NCBI GenBank assembly: GCA_041688015.1
Contig: JBDNIY010000001.1
Span: 62,001-126,000, forward strand
Direction of reading: 5' to 3'
Source: Parvibaculum sp041688015
GTDB lineage: Bacteria; Pseudomonadota; Alphaproteobacteria; Parvibaculales; Parvibaculaceae
Length of the DNA: 64,000 nucleotides
Below, in pieces: positions 1-8,626 of the stretch (its first letter is position 1; each line of letters opens with the position of its first letter). Made by a program: the position numbers and the translations under genes. The notes beneath the pieces were generated by a model that was not told where the DNA came from, did not search any database, and was given only the letters and a program-made list of their open reading frames with translations.

Positions 1-2185
1 CTCGAAACCTTTGAAAACAAATACGGCCAGAACAACGGCGTCCTGATAGTCGTCTCGCCCAAGGACATGAGCGGCACGCGCAAGGTCACCGACCCCGCCA
101 TCCTCGCCGTGATCGGCGAACTGACGGTGCAGGCTTGGAAACTGCCCCATTCGACCCGCGTTGAATCGCTGACCAATTTTCCCCATGTCACGTCGGACGC
201 CGACAGCTTCGCGGTCGAAGAACTAGTGCCAGATCCCGCTGCCGTCACGCCCCAGCGCGATCGAGAAGACCGCTCTTGATGACCCTTTGGTCGTCAACCG
301 CCTCATTTCAACCGATGCGAAAGCCGCAGGCATCTTGGTCAATTTCAATTTGCCCAAGGAAGGTTCCAAGCAGGTCCGTGAGATCATCGCCGCCAGCCGT
401 GCGTTGGCCTCCCAGATCGAGCGCGAACATCCCGACATCGACGTCAAGCTCACCGGCAATGTCATGCTGCTCGGCACTTTTGCCGAAGCGGCTGTTAGCG
501 ATGCTTTGCTCTTGATCCCGATCAGTCTGGTCGTCTCGGGGTTGATGATGGTGCTATTTGTACGCGCCATCAGGCCAAGTCTTGCCATCGTGACGCTGCT
601 TGTCCTGTCGAGCGTATCGGCCATGGGCATTGCAGGCTGGCTCGATTTCGTGGTCAATCCCGCCAGTATCGCCGCCCCCGTCATCATCGTGACGGTCAAC
701 ATGGCAGCCGCCGTGCGCATCGTCACCACCACCATGGCGTTTCTTGGTCAAGGCGAGAGCAAACGTGACGCTATCACCAAATCAATGGCCATCCACATCC
801 GGCCCGTTACGCTGACGAACTTCACCAGCGCCATCGGCTTTTTGTCGATGAATCTCGCCGAAGCGCCACCCTTCCGCGACCTCGGCAATATGGTCGCCAT
901 CGGCATCGCCTTTGCCTATGTCTTCACCTTCACATGGCTGCCCGCCATTTTGATGTGGATGGATTTAAAGCCGGCCGAAAACCGCTCCGAACGCGCCATG
1001 ATTTCGCTCGGCCATTTCGTCAATCGCTACTATCTCTCGCTGTTCTTCCTTTGCGGCGTCGTCGTCGTGGCCTCCAGTCTCTGGATTCAGCGCATCACGC
1101 TGGACGATGATTTTGCCCGCTATTTCGACAGCCGCTTTCAATATCGCCAAGACAGCGATTTTGCCGAAGACCACCTCACCGGCCTTAACGTCATTGAATT
1201 TGATGTCGGCTCAGGCGCAGACAATGGCGTCTATACACCAGCCTACCAGCGCAAGCTGGAAGACTTCCTTACTTGGCTGCGCGCCCAGCCGCATGTCGTC
1301 AGCGTCATTGGCATTCCCGACATCACACTTCGGATCGAAAAGGCGATGATGCCGGGTAGGGTGGGGATGCCGGGCAGGGCGGGGCCAGCGGTCATTCCCG
1401 ATGAAGCAAACCGCATCGCCCAATATTTTCTGCTCTACGAGTTGTCGCTGCCTTATGGCTCGTCGCTCAACGACCAGATCAACGTCGCGCGCTCATCCAG
1501 TCGCGTCACGGTCATCTTGCGCCACGCCAAATCCAGCGAAATCCGCGCCCTCAATCATGCCGCGCAAGGCTGGCTCGCCGCCAATGCGCCTGCCCCCATG
1601 GCGGCCAAGGGCATCAGCATCAATGTCCTCTTTTCCAATGTTTCGTGGATCAATATTCGCTCAATGATCGGCACCACTATCGCCTCCATGGCGCTGATCG
1701 CCGTCATTGTCGGGGTGGCGCTTGGCAGTGTGCGCTATGGCCTGCTCAGTATTTTGATGAACATGTTGCCCTCGATTGTTGGATTTGGCATCTGGGGCCT
1801 TCTGATCGGCCAAGTTGGGCTTGCCGCCTCCGTTATCACCGCCATGACCATCGGCCTTGTGGTGGATGACACGATCTATTTCCTGATTATGTATCAGGCG
1901 GCGCGTAATCGCGGCTTGACTTCCGAACACGCGATCAATGAGGTCTTTGAAACCGTCGGCACGGCCATGCTCGTCATCACGCTGTCGCTCGCGGTAGGCT
2001 TTGGCGTCCTGATATTTTCCGGCTTTGAGGTCAATCGCTCACTCGGTGCACAAACCACCATCGTCATTCTGGCAAATCTTTTCATCGATTGGCTGATGTT
2101 GCCACCGTTGCTGCGTCTCATGGACCGCCGAGGTCCAATTGTCGGGGCCGATGGGAATATGGCGGATGCGTCGGCACAAAAGTGA
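1..2185 (+). pseudogene. RND/MMPL-family exporter, 5'-truncated by the window and frameshifted
   Basis: Inner-membrane efflux permease of the RND superfamily (MMPL/SSD-like 'predicted exporter' type); the substrate is unknown. The gene enters from the left. Frame 1 codes from base 1 to a TGA at 277-279, and homologous-looking sequence continues in frame 2 to 2185. Dropping one C from the four-C run at 250-253 restores a smooth join (..DPAAVTP + SAIEKTALDDPL..). The frame-2 part has two groups of about five hydrophobic helices (from about 500 and from about 1660) separated by a periplasmic loop, plus the GLVVDDTIYF segment typical of RND helix 4/10. About 725 residues are visible of a family usually near 800. 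The downstream ORF alone could only start at TTG 287, which would cut the N-terminal region. Sequencing error and real mutation cannot be told apart here. Confidence 0.8.
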
Positions 2186-2217
2186 GTGTTGGTGAAGCAC
2201 GTCGCGAAAAAACTGCG

Positions 2218-2232
2218 TTAACTATTTGTTAA
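2218..2232. promoter_or_regulatory. CtrA-type box TTAA-N7-TTAA
   Basis: TTAA at 2218-2221 and TTAA at 2229-2232 are separated by exactly seven bases (CTATTTG). This is the full consensus bound by the alphaproteobacterial cell-cycle regulator CtrA. It lies about 70 bp upstream of the PilZ-methyltransferase start, a promoter-like distance. Binding is inferred from the motif only. Confidence 0.5.
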
Positions 2233-2301
2233 GTAATTGCAAATTGGACTTGTCTGTGATTCCCTCAGCGCGTGTACTGAGTAAGTTGGGTGGGATTGCT
2301 T

Positions 2302-3756
2302 ATGAGAACCTATGAAGAGCTGACAGGGGCCGAAGGTCGGCGCATGTTCTATCGCGCCGAGCGCCATAAACCGGACGCTTTGTTCAATGAAGGCGTGCCT
2401 TTCGCCCTGCTTGGCGGTGAAAAGGCGGCTCTTAAAAACCTGTCCATGACCGGTGCTGCCTTTCAGTCCATCAAGATGGATGGCTGGGACGAGCATATGG
2501 GCGCTGAGGTGCCCTTCGAGCTGCGTCTGGGCAATGACAAGCTTTATGCCGGGGCTGGCCTCGTGCGCCGCGTTGAGCCGCATGGCAGCCGCACCACCGT
2601 GGCGCTGGAATTCACCACCGGTTATCTCGATATTCCCGCGATGGTCACCAAGCACGACGATCTGCTGCTTGCCCAAGCGTTGGCCAATCCCACATTCGGC
2701 ACGTCTGAAGGCATTTTGCCCGATTTCGTGCATCTCTGCACCGAGATCGTCAATACGTTCCGCTCCTACAAGGAAGTGCTTGAGGCGTTTGAAGCCCGTC
2801 TGACCGCCACGGGCGAGGAACGCGACACCAAACTTCTGGAGGCCCTAATTGCCTGCGAGGACCGCATCGTCCCGCAATGGAAGGAACTATGGTATCGCGG
2901 CAGCGACATTCTGGAGCCGATCTGGGCCGACCCTGCGATGCTTGAAGCCCATAAGCGCTATGCCGAACGCGTCTTGACGCCTGATTTCATGCCCGGCGCG
3001 GTGATGAAGCGCTGCTATGAAAAGCCGCTGGGCTATCCCGGCGACTATCAGATCATGAACTATGTCTATGAATGGAAGCGCGTCGGCGACACGCCTTACG
3101 AAAAACTGCTCCATCGCATCGGCATCGAAACCGGCGCTTGCGTCGGCACGCGCTTGCGCATGACGCAGGATATCCTGCGCGCTCGTATCGCCGAAAGTCC
3201 CGACGAGACGACGCCGCTGAACATTGCCAATCTGGGGTGTGGTTCGGCTTATGAGATTTACGACTACCTCAAAATCTCGCACCTGCCGCGCCCGATCAAT
3301 ATCACCCTGATCGATCAGGATCAGGGCGCTTTGAGCCATGCCTATGAAAACGCTTATCGTGAAGTTGTGCGCCACGCGGGGCGAGCAAAACTTAAATGCC
3401 TGCAAGCCTCCTTCGCTCAGCTTCTCAAAGCCGGCGCCCTCTTCAAGACCTTGCCGCCGCAGGACGTCATCTACAGCCTCGGCCTGTTCGACTATCTCTC
3501 GCACCGCCGCGCTAGGGCGCTGGCGCATGACCTCTATGCGCAGGTCGCGCCGGGCGGCAAACTGATCATCGCCAATGTGAAGGTGGGCCGCGAAACCTGC
3601 CAATGGCCGCTCGATCTCATCACCGACTGGGGCCTCGTCTATCGTACCGAACAAGATATGCGAGACATGTATGAAGGCCTCGACATCGAGAATGTCGAAG
3701 TGATCGAAGATTCCACCAAATGCGTCTACATGATCGTTGGCGACAAACCCGTCTGA
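2302..3756 (+). CDS. PilZ domain - class I SAM-dependent methyltransferase fusion
   Basis: The N-terminal ~110 residues look like a PilZ c-di-GMP-binding domain: an arginine-rich start (GRRMFYRAERHK, about residues 12-23) followed by NLSMTG (about 46-51), matching the N/DxSxxG signature. A helical middle part contains KPLGYPGDYQIMNYVY. The C-terminal half is a class I methyltransferase, with the SAM-binding glycine motif NLGCGSAYE near residue 312 and an acidic strand end (LIDQD). The middle/C-terminal part resembles proteins annotated as 3-hydroxy fatty-acid methyl ester synthases; that substrate is a guess. ATG 2302 is preferred (GGTGGGA just upstream); GTG 2290 is an alternative. The gene stands alone behind a CtrA-type box, so c-di-GMP- and cell-cycle-linked methylation is plausible but unproven. 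Confidence 0.8.
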   Translation: MRTYEELTGAEGRRMFYRAERHKPDALFNEGVPFALLGGEKAALKNLSMTGAAFQSIKMDGWDEHMGAEVPFELRLGNDKLYAGAGLVRRVEPHGSRTTVALEFTTGYLDIPAMVTKHDDLLLAQALANPTFGTSEGILPDFVHLCTEIVNTFRSYKEVLEAFEARLTATGEERDTKLLEALIACEDRIVPQWKELWYRGSDILEPIWADPAMLEAHKRYAERVLTPDFMPGAVMKRCYEKPLGYPGDYQIMNYVYEWKRVGDTPYEKLLHRIGIETGACVGTRLRMTQDILRARIAESPDETTPLNIANLGCGSAYEIYDYLKISHLPRPINITLIDQDQGALSHAYENAYREVVRHAGRAKLKCLQASFAQLLKAGALFKTLPPQDVIYSLGLFDYLSHRRARALAHDLYAQVAPGGKLIIANVKVGRETCQWPLDLITDWGLVYRTEQDMRDMYEGLDIENVEVIEDSTKCVYMIVGDKPV

Positions 3757-3780
3757 TTTTGCTTTGCCGACATAGAAAGC

Positions 3781-3890
3781 CGTCGTGCTCCAGCCCACCT
3801 TTAATCAAAGGAGGCGGGGCATCCACCTTTGATGCCGTCAAGATGGATCGCCCGCCGCCTTTAATTAAAGGTGGGTCGGGCGATGACGCA
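3781..3890. repeat. Intergenic palindromic repeat, family B copy 1
   Basis: The segment is built from nested inverted repeats, including 12-bp arms CCCACCTTTAAT (3794-3805) and ATTAAAGGTGGG (3864-3875), and ends in GGCGATGACGCA. Related blocks ending in GATGACGCA or GGCCATGA occur at 28405-28490 and 29858-29938. It looks like a REP/BIME-type element. It may also help end transcription of the methyltransferase gene. Confidence 0.6.
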
Positions 3891-3920
3891 GAAAGGGGTA
3901 GATGACATGTTCTGTATATA

Positions 3921-3973
3921 AACCCTCATCCTGAGGAGCCGCGTGAGCGGCGTCTCGAAGGGCGAGGCCCGTG
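3921..3973. repeat. Intergenic palindromic repeat, family A copy 1
   Basis: Core CCCTCATCCTGAGGAG, then a variable GC hairpin, then CGTCTCGAAGG-CGAGGCCCGTG. The same core recurs at 28501-28592 (twice), 29791-29840, 33335-33376 (inverted) and 33397-33448. All copies are intergenic. Confidence 0.75.
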
Positions 3974-3996
3974 ACCCATCTCGCCATCACAAACAA

Positions 3997-4028
3997 AAAG
4001 CCTGACCGCGTCTCCGTGGTCAGGCTTT
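3997..4028 (-). terminator. Rho-independent terminator of rne
   Basis: Perfect 11-bp stem AAAGCCTGACC (3997-4007) / GGTCAGGCTTT (4018-4028) with a 10-nt loop. On the minus strand it is followed by a T run, 24 bp past the rne stop codon. Confidence 0.85.
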
Positions 4029-4052
4029 CTGATTTTCAAACCGTCAGATAGG

Positions 4053-6824
4053 TCAGTCTGCCCGGCGCTGCCACCAGCCACGCCGCGTGGGCTTGGCTTT
4101 TTCTGCAACCGGAGCTTCTTTGCTGATCGCAGGCGCCACCTCAACATCAGCCACCAGCACCGGTGCAGCCGCCACCGCGTCCACCACCGGTTCGGCAACG
4201 GTCTCAGGCTCTACCACATCCGTTTCCGCTTTTGTTTTCGGCTCAGCTCTCAGCACATCGTCGCGTGAATAAGCCAGCAGCACAGGCCGCTCGCCTGCGT
4301 CAGCGTCGCCTTGCTCTGGCACGGCATCTGTAGTGGCTGTATCGCCTGTAACGGCCGTATGGACCGCTTCGCCTTCCGCCACGGCTTCGCCCTCTTCGCC
4401 ATCGGCGATCAGCTTGCCATCAGCATCCCGACGATTGCGGCGACCACCGCGACGGCCTCGACGACGGCGTTTGCGCGGCCGCTCGTCGTCGTCACCTTCG
4501 CCATCACTGGCGCCCGTGGCTTGCGTGTCGTCGCCCTCGTCATCGTCATCAGACTTCTTGCTTGCCTTGGCGCCTGCCTTGGCATCGGCGTCTCCGCTTG
4601 CGTCGGCTTCATGCTCGTCGTCTGCGCTATCGCCGTTCTGGTCGTGACCTTCTTCGCCCTTTTTGTGGCGACGCCGCCGACGGCGTTTGCGCGGACCTTG
4701 ATCGTCGCCACGCGCTTCGCGTGTGCCGCCGTTGGCTTCGCCCTCGGTCGCATTCTCGTCGTTCTCGTCTTCGTCGCTCACATCGTCGACAACGAGATCG
4801 TCTTTTTCGTCGGTCGTATAGGCTGTCTCGATGTTGATGGCACCCGCCGCCGGACGGGTCCGCGTCAGTGCGCGCGCATCGGCCTGTTCGACGCGATGCT
4901 CAGAACCCTTGAGCGAGGGGTCGGCTTCGATATAGACCGACAGCCCGTAGCGTTCTTCCATGTCGAGCAGGTTTGAACGCTTCTGATTGAGGATATAGAC
5001 CGCGCATTCCATCGGCACTTTGGCGTTGATGGCCGCCGCGTGGCCCTTCATCGCTTCGGCTTCCACGCCACGCAACACATGCAGCGCCATGGATTCCACC
5101 GAGCGCACCACGCCCGTGCCCGTGCAATGGGGACAGATGATGGTCGAGCCTTCGAGCACGCCGGAGCGCATCCGCTGGCGTGACATTTCCATCAAACCGA
5201 AGTGGCTGATCCGGCCCACCTGAATGCGCGCCCGGTCTGTCTTCAGCGCGTCTTTGAGTTTGCGCTCCACCGCACGATTGTTGCGGTTCTCGTCCATGTC
5301 GATGAAATCGATGACGATGAGACCGGCGAGATCGCGCAAGCGCGCCTGACGCGCCACCTCTTCGGCCGCTTCTAGGTTCGTCCGTAGCGCCGTCTGCTCA
5401 ATGTTGCGCTCTTTTGTCGAGCGCCCTGAGTTCACGTCGATCGAGACCAACGCTTCGGTCGGATTGATGACAATATAGCCGCCGGACTTCAACGTCACGG
5501 TGGGGTTGAACATCGAGTCCAGCTGCTGCTCAACCTGAAACTTCTGGAACAGTGGCTGGCGGTCTTTGTAAGGCTGTACGTTTTTCGCGTGGCTCGGCAT
5601 CAGCATACGCATGAAGCCCTTGGCTTCCTTGTAGCCTTCGTCGCCTTCGATAAAAACCGTGTCGATGTCTTTGTCATAGAGATCGCGGATCGAGCGTTTG
5701 ATCAGGCTGCCTTCTTCATAGACGAGGGCAGGGGCGGTCGAACGCAGCGTCAGTTCGCGCACGCTTTCCCACATGCGCAGCAAATATTCATAGTCGCGCT
5801 TAATTTCAGCCTTGGTGCGCTTGGCGCCCGCGGTGCGGATGATCAGCCCCATGCCTTCCGGCACATCTAGCGATTCTGCAATGCCCTTGAGCTTCTTGCG
5901 GTCAGCTGCCACCGTGATCTTGCGCGAAATGCCGCCGCCACGCGCGGTGTTGGGCATTAGCACACAATAGCGTCCGGCCAGAGACAAGAACGTCGTCAGT
6001 GCCGCGCCCTTGTTGCCGCGTTCTTCCTTGACGACCTGCACCAGCATGATCTGGCGACGCTTTACGACTTCTTGAATTTTGTAGTTGCGGAAGTTGTGGC
6101 GAGCTTTGCGCGGTTCAGCCTCGGCGTGAGCTTCCTCATGCGGGTCTGCTTCACCGACGGCCTCGACCGTCTCGTCAGAGTGGACGCTTTCCATCTCCGA
6201 AGTATCGTCAGATGCGTGGTTGTCCGACGTACGATTGTCGTCCTCTGAGGCAGCTTCCGTCTGGTCGCCAGCCCCGTCGGCATCGTCCGTTTCAGCGGTG
6301 CGCTCATGGGAGACCGTCACTTCGATTTCGTCAGAGGCATCCTCGTCATGGTCCGCATCAGCGCCCGCGTCGCTTATTTCGCCGCGGCCATCTTCGTCGC
6401 TCACGTCGTCATCGTGCTCTTCGCTCAGCACTTCCGATGTGACCGTGTCGTGCATATTGGCGGCGGCGGCGGGCTGCGTCGAGATGGACTCAGCGCGGTC
6501 GTCGGCGGCGTATTCTTCTTCCTGTGCGCGGCGCGCCTGCTCTGCTTGATGTTTCAGCAGCGCTTCGCGGTCCGCCATCGGGATCTGGTAATAGTCCGGG
6601 TGGATTTCGCTGAAGGCGAGGAAGCCGTGACGATTGCCACCATATTCGACGAAAGCCGCTTGTAGTGAAGGCTCTACGCGCGTGATCTTGGCAAGATAGA
6701 TATTGCCACGAAGCTGTTTGCGCGATTCCGACTCAAAGTCGAACTCGTCAACTCGGGTTCCATTGACGACCACAACCCGGGTTTCTTCCGGGTGGGTCGC
6801 ATCGATAAGCATCTTGTTTGCCAT
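4053..6824 (-). CDS. rne: Ribonuclease E/G
   Basis: Endoribonuclease of mRNA decay and rRNA processing, the scaffold of the degradosome (923 aa). An S1 RNA-binding domain begins near residue 35 (RGNIYLAKITRVEPSLQAAFVEYG). It is split by a long Asp/Glu-rich insertion at about residues 88-243, then resumes at HNFRNYKIQEVVKRRQ. The catalytic DNase I-like domain carries SIDVNSGR (about 460) and VIDFIDMDENRN (about 506), whose Asp residues bind the catalytic metal. CPHCTGTG (about 564) is the Zn-link. The C-terminal tail is disordered, with alternating acidic stretches and Arg-rich clusters (RKRRRRRRHKK, RKRRRRGRRGGRRNRR) likely to bind RNA or partners. GGAG lies upstream of the ATG. The long leader suggests autoregulation as in other bacteria. 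Confidence 0.97.
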   Translation of the reverse strand: MANKMLIDATHPEETRVVVVNGTRVDEFDFESESRKQLRGNIYLAKITRVEPSLQAAFVEYGGNRHGFLAFSEIHPDYYQIPMADREALLKHQAEQARRAQEEEYAADDRAESISTQPAAAANMHDTVTSEVLSEEHDDDVSDEDGRGEISDAGADADHDEDASDEIEVTVSHERTAETDDADGAGDQTEAASEDDNRTSDNHASDDTSEMESVHSDETVEAVGEADPHEEAHAEAEPRKARHNFRNYKIQEVVKRRQIMLVQVVKEERGNKGAALTTFLSLAGRYCVLMPNTARGGGISRKITVAADRKKLKGIAESLDVPEGMGLIIRTAGAKRTKAEIKRDYEYLLRMWESVRELTLRSTAPALVYEEGSLIKRSIRDLYDKDIDTVFIEGDEGYKEAKGFMRMLMPSHAKNVQPYKDRQPLFQKFQVEQQLDSMFNPTVTLKSGGYIVINPTEALVSIDVNSGRSTKERNIEQTALRTNLEAAEEVARQARLRDLAGLIVIDFIDMDENRNNRAVERKLKDALKTDRARIQVGRISHFGLMEMSRQRMRSGVLEGSTIICPHCTGTGVVRSVESMALHVLRGVEAEAMKGHAAAINAKVPMECAVYILNQKRSNLLDMEERYGLSVYIEADPSLKGSEHRVEQADARALTRTRPAAGAINIETAYTTDEKDDLVVDDVSDEDENDENATEGEANGGTREARGDDQGPRKRRRRRRHKKGEEGHDQNGDSADDEHEADASGDADAKAGAKASKKSDDDDEGDDTQATGASDGEGDDDERPRKRRRRGRRGGRRNRRDADGKLIADGEEGEAVAEGEAVHTAVTGDTATTDAVPEQGDADAGERPVLLAYSRDDVLRAEPKTKAETDVVEPETVAEPVVDAVAAAPVLVADVEVAPAISKEAPVAEKAKPTRRGWWQRRAD

Positions 6825-7652
6825 TGGGCAGTTCTCCAGGGCGCCCGCCGCCGCGTGTGGCCCGTCGCAACCTGATGCGACCGAGCAGGCGCGGGCGAGC
6901 GCCGATTGTGTGATGTCGATTGGCCAGACCCGTCTTGTCGAGGGGCGCAGGCTTGCAATCGGATTGGGTCATGAAAAATGATGAGAGGTGGGGAGCATCC
7001 CGAAAGATCGGGCCCCGCAAGATCGGGAAAAGCATGAAGGACCGACAGGTCTGCGCTCGCTTCAACGAGCGAACGTAAATTCCCAGACTTGTTTCCAACT
7101 GCGTGCCCGTTACGGGTATTGCGTCGTGCATCTCAACCTTGGCACCCCCTGATAAGTCGCCGGGGGCGGGCGGAAATTTTGTGTCTCCGCTTGCGAGTGC
7201 GCCAACTAACAGGGGCGCGAGGTCTCTTGAGCGGTTAATGAGCGTCATTTGCTCTTTATTCTTTGTCGTCTGATAGCGGTTCTTTTGGCGTCGCTGTCAT
7301 GCCGCAGGTGTCAGCCCTAAATATATGGGCCGCAACACTTTCGAACGTGAAGAAACGCGAAGTCGAAAGGGCCGACGTCATTAAGACGGGAGCTGCCTCC
7401 ATCGCGCGTCTTAAGCCCCTTCATACGACCTAAGCCTTTGTCGGGTCATTGACGCCAAACCGACTGACCTTCGCGTGGCCAGCCTTTGCTTTGTACGTTT
7501 GCAGCCCTGATTTGGCAAGCGGCAGCTTGAGCCACAAGGCACGACCTATTAACCATATAAATCATTGATATTTCGTGCATTTCTCGCAAATTTAGCTCAA
7601 TTTTCCCGATATTTCGGAAATCTTTGTGAGTCTCACTCGCAATTGTGACGAA
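6825..7652 (-). promoter_or_regulatory. Long non-coding leader/promoter region of rne
   Basis: 828 bp without a convincing gene lie between phaZ and rne, both on the minus strand. The part nearest rne carries stem-loops, for example CGCTCG/CGAGCG at 7054-7071 and an interrupted GATCGGG/CCCGATC region near 6990-7027. The distal part (7540-7630) is AT-rich and could hold the promoter. In enterobacteria and some alphaproteobacteria RNase E controls its own mRNA through a structured 5' UTR of a few hundred nucleotides, which this resembles. No transcription start can be assigned from sequence alone. Confidence 0.45.
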
Positions 7653-8528
7653 TTAGGCCAGCGCAGATCGACTACCGCTCCGTGTTTTCCGGGCTTTCGG
7701 GGTCTTCCGGGGCGTGGGCTCTGTCGCTTCCGCATTATTCAGGAAATCGCGGATCAGCGGGATCACCTCCTCGGCACGCGAAACCAGAAACAGATGCCCG
7801 CCCTGAACCACCTCAAGGCGTGCATTCGGGATCAATCGGGTGAGAAAGCGCCCATTGATGACCGGCACGATCTGGTCGTTGGCACCCGCCAGCACCAGCG
7901 TCGGCTGCTTTAAAAATGGCAAAAACAGCACGCTCGTCCAGCCCGCACCCGCCACCAGCTGATAGAAATAGCCAAGCAGGCTCGGCGGCCGCAACCGGCT
8001 GGAATGAGCCGCCGCACCCGATTTTGTGTCACCATAGAGCATTTCAAAATGCTTCATCATGTAATTGGGGTCCATGTAGCGCCGCGGATGTGCCAGCTTG
8101 AGCAGCGCGCGGGGATGGCCGGGCACCATCAGCACGCCCGCCGCCGTCGCACACAAGATCAACTGACGCACACGCGAGCTGAACTGAAAGGCAAACTGCT
8201 GCGCCATCGCGCCGCCCCAAGACACACCCATCACGTCCACTTGCCCCTCATAGCCCAAGGCGTCGAGCACAGCGGCCGCCATGCGTGCCAACTGCCAGGG
8301 CCGATAGGGATAGACCGCCGGACCAGAGCCGCCCACGCCCGGCGCGTCAAACGTAATGATATCGCGGTCGGTCATCGCTTCAGCGAAAGGCGCGATCACC
8401 TCGATATTGGCCCCAATACCGTTGAAGAAAAGCAGCGGCGGAAGCTTGCCCTTGCGCTTCCAGACCGCCGCCCGCAGCACATTTGAGCCGACGGTCACGT
8501 CCTGAAAGTGGGGCTGTATTTCGCTCAT
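7653..8528 (-). CDS. phaZ: Intracellular medium-chain PHA depolymerase
   Basis: Alpha/beta hydrolase that degrades stored polyhydroxyalkanoate to 3-hydroxy acids (291 aa; pseudomonad PhaZ is about 283). Hallmarks visible: PLLFFNGIGANIEVIAPF at the N-terminus, FDAPGVGGS, the nucleophile elbow GVSWGGAMAQQFA, ATAAGVLMVPGHP, the acid loop GANDQIVP, and the His segment GGHLFLVSRAEEVIPLI. These segments match the mcl-PHA depolymerase family rather than short-chain PhaZ. A GGAGAGAG ribosome site precedes the ATG. The gene lies 98 bp downstream of phaC on the same strand, giving a phaC-phaZ order as in pseudomonad phaC1-phaZ. The tail after residue ~270 is basic and low-complexity. Confidence 0.85.
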   Translation of the reverse strand: MSEIQPHFQDVTVGSNVLRAAVWKRKGKLPPLLFFNGIGANIEVIAPFAEAMTDRDIITFDAPGVGGSGPAVYPYRPWQLARMAAAVLDALGYEGQVDVMGVSWGGAMAQQFAFQFSSRVRQLILCATAAGVLMVPGHPRALLKLAHPRRYMDPNYMMKHFEMLYGDTKSGAAAHSSRLRPPSLLGYFYQLVAGAGWTSVLFLPFLKQPTLVLAGANDQIVPVINGRFLTRLIPNARLEVVQGGHLFLVSRAEEVIPLIRDFLNNAEATEPTPRKTPKARKTRSGSRSALA

Positions 8529-8626
8529 TCTCTCTCCAACTCTTGAATGTTTGGTGATCGGACGGCCGCCGTAGCTGCCTTTGTGGGCGGTCGTCTTTGC
8601 CCCACTGGGGCGAATCCGTCTTAGAC

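Noticed and set aside
2887..3798. 303-aa minus-strand ORF opposite the PilZ-methyltransferase
   Set aside because: Shadow of a well-supported gene; no domain recognised.
4311..4976. Hydrophobic-looking plus-strand ORF opposite the rne tail
   Set aside because: Arises from reverse reading of Asp/Glu/Arg-rich codons of the RNase E C-terminal region.
6748..7248. 166-aa minus-strand ORF overlapping the rne start and leader
   Set aside because: Out of frame with rne, no motif, and it covers the structured leader; treated as non-coding.
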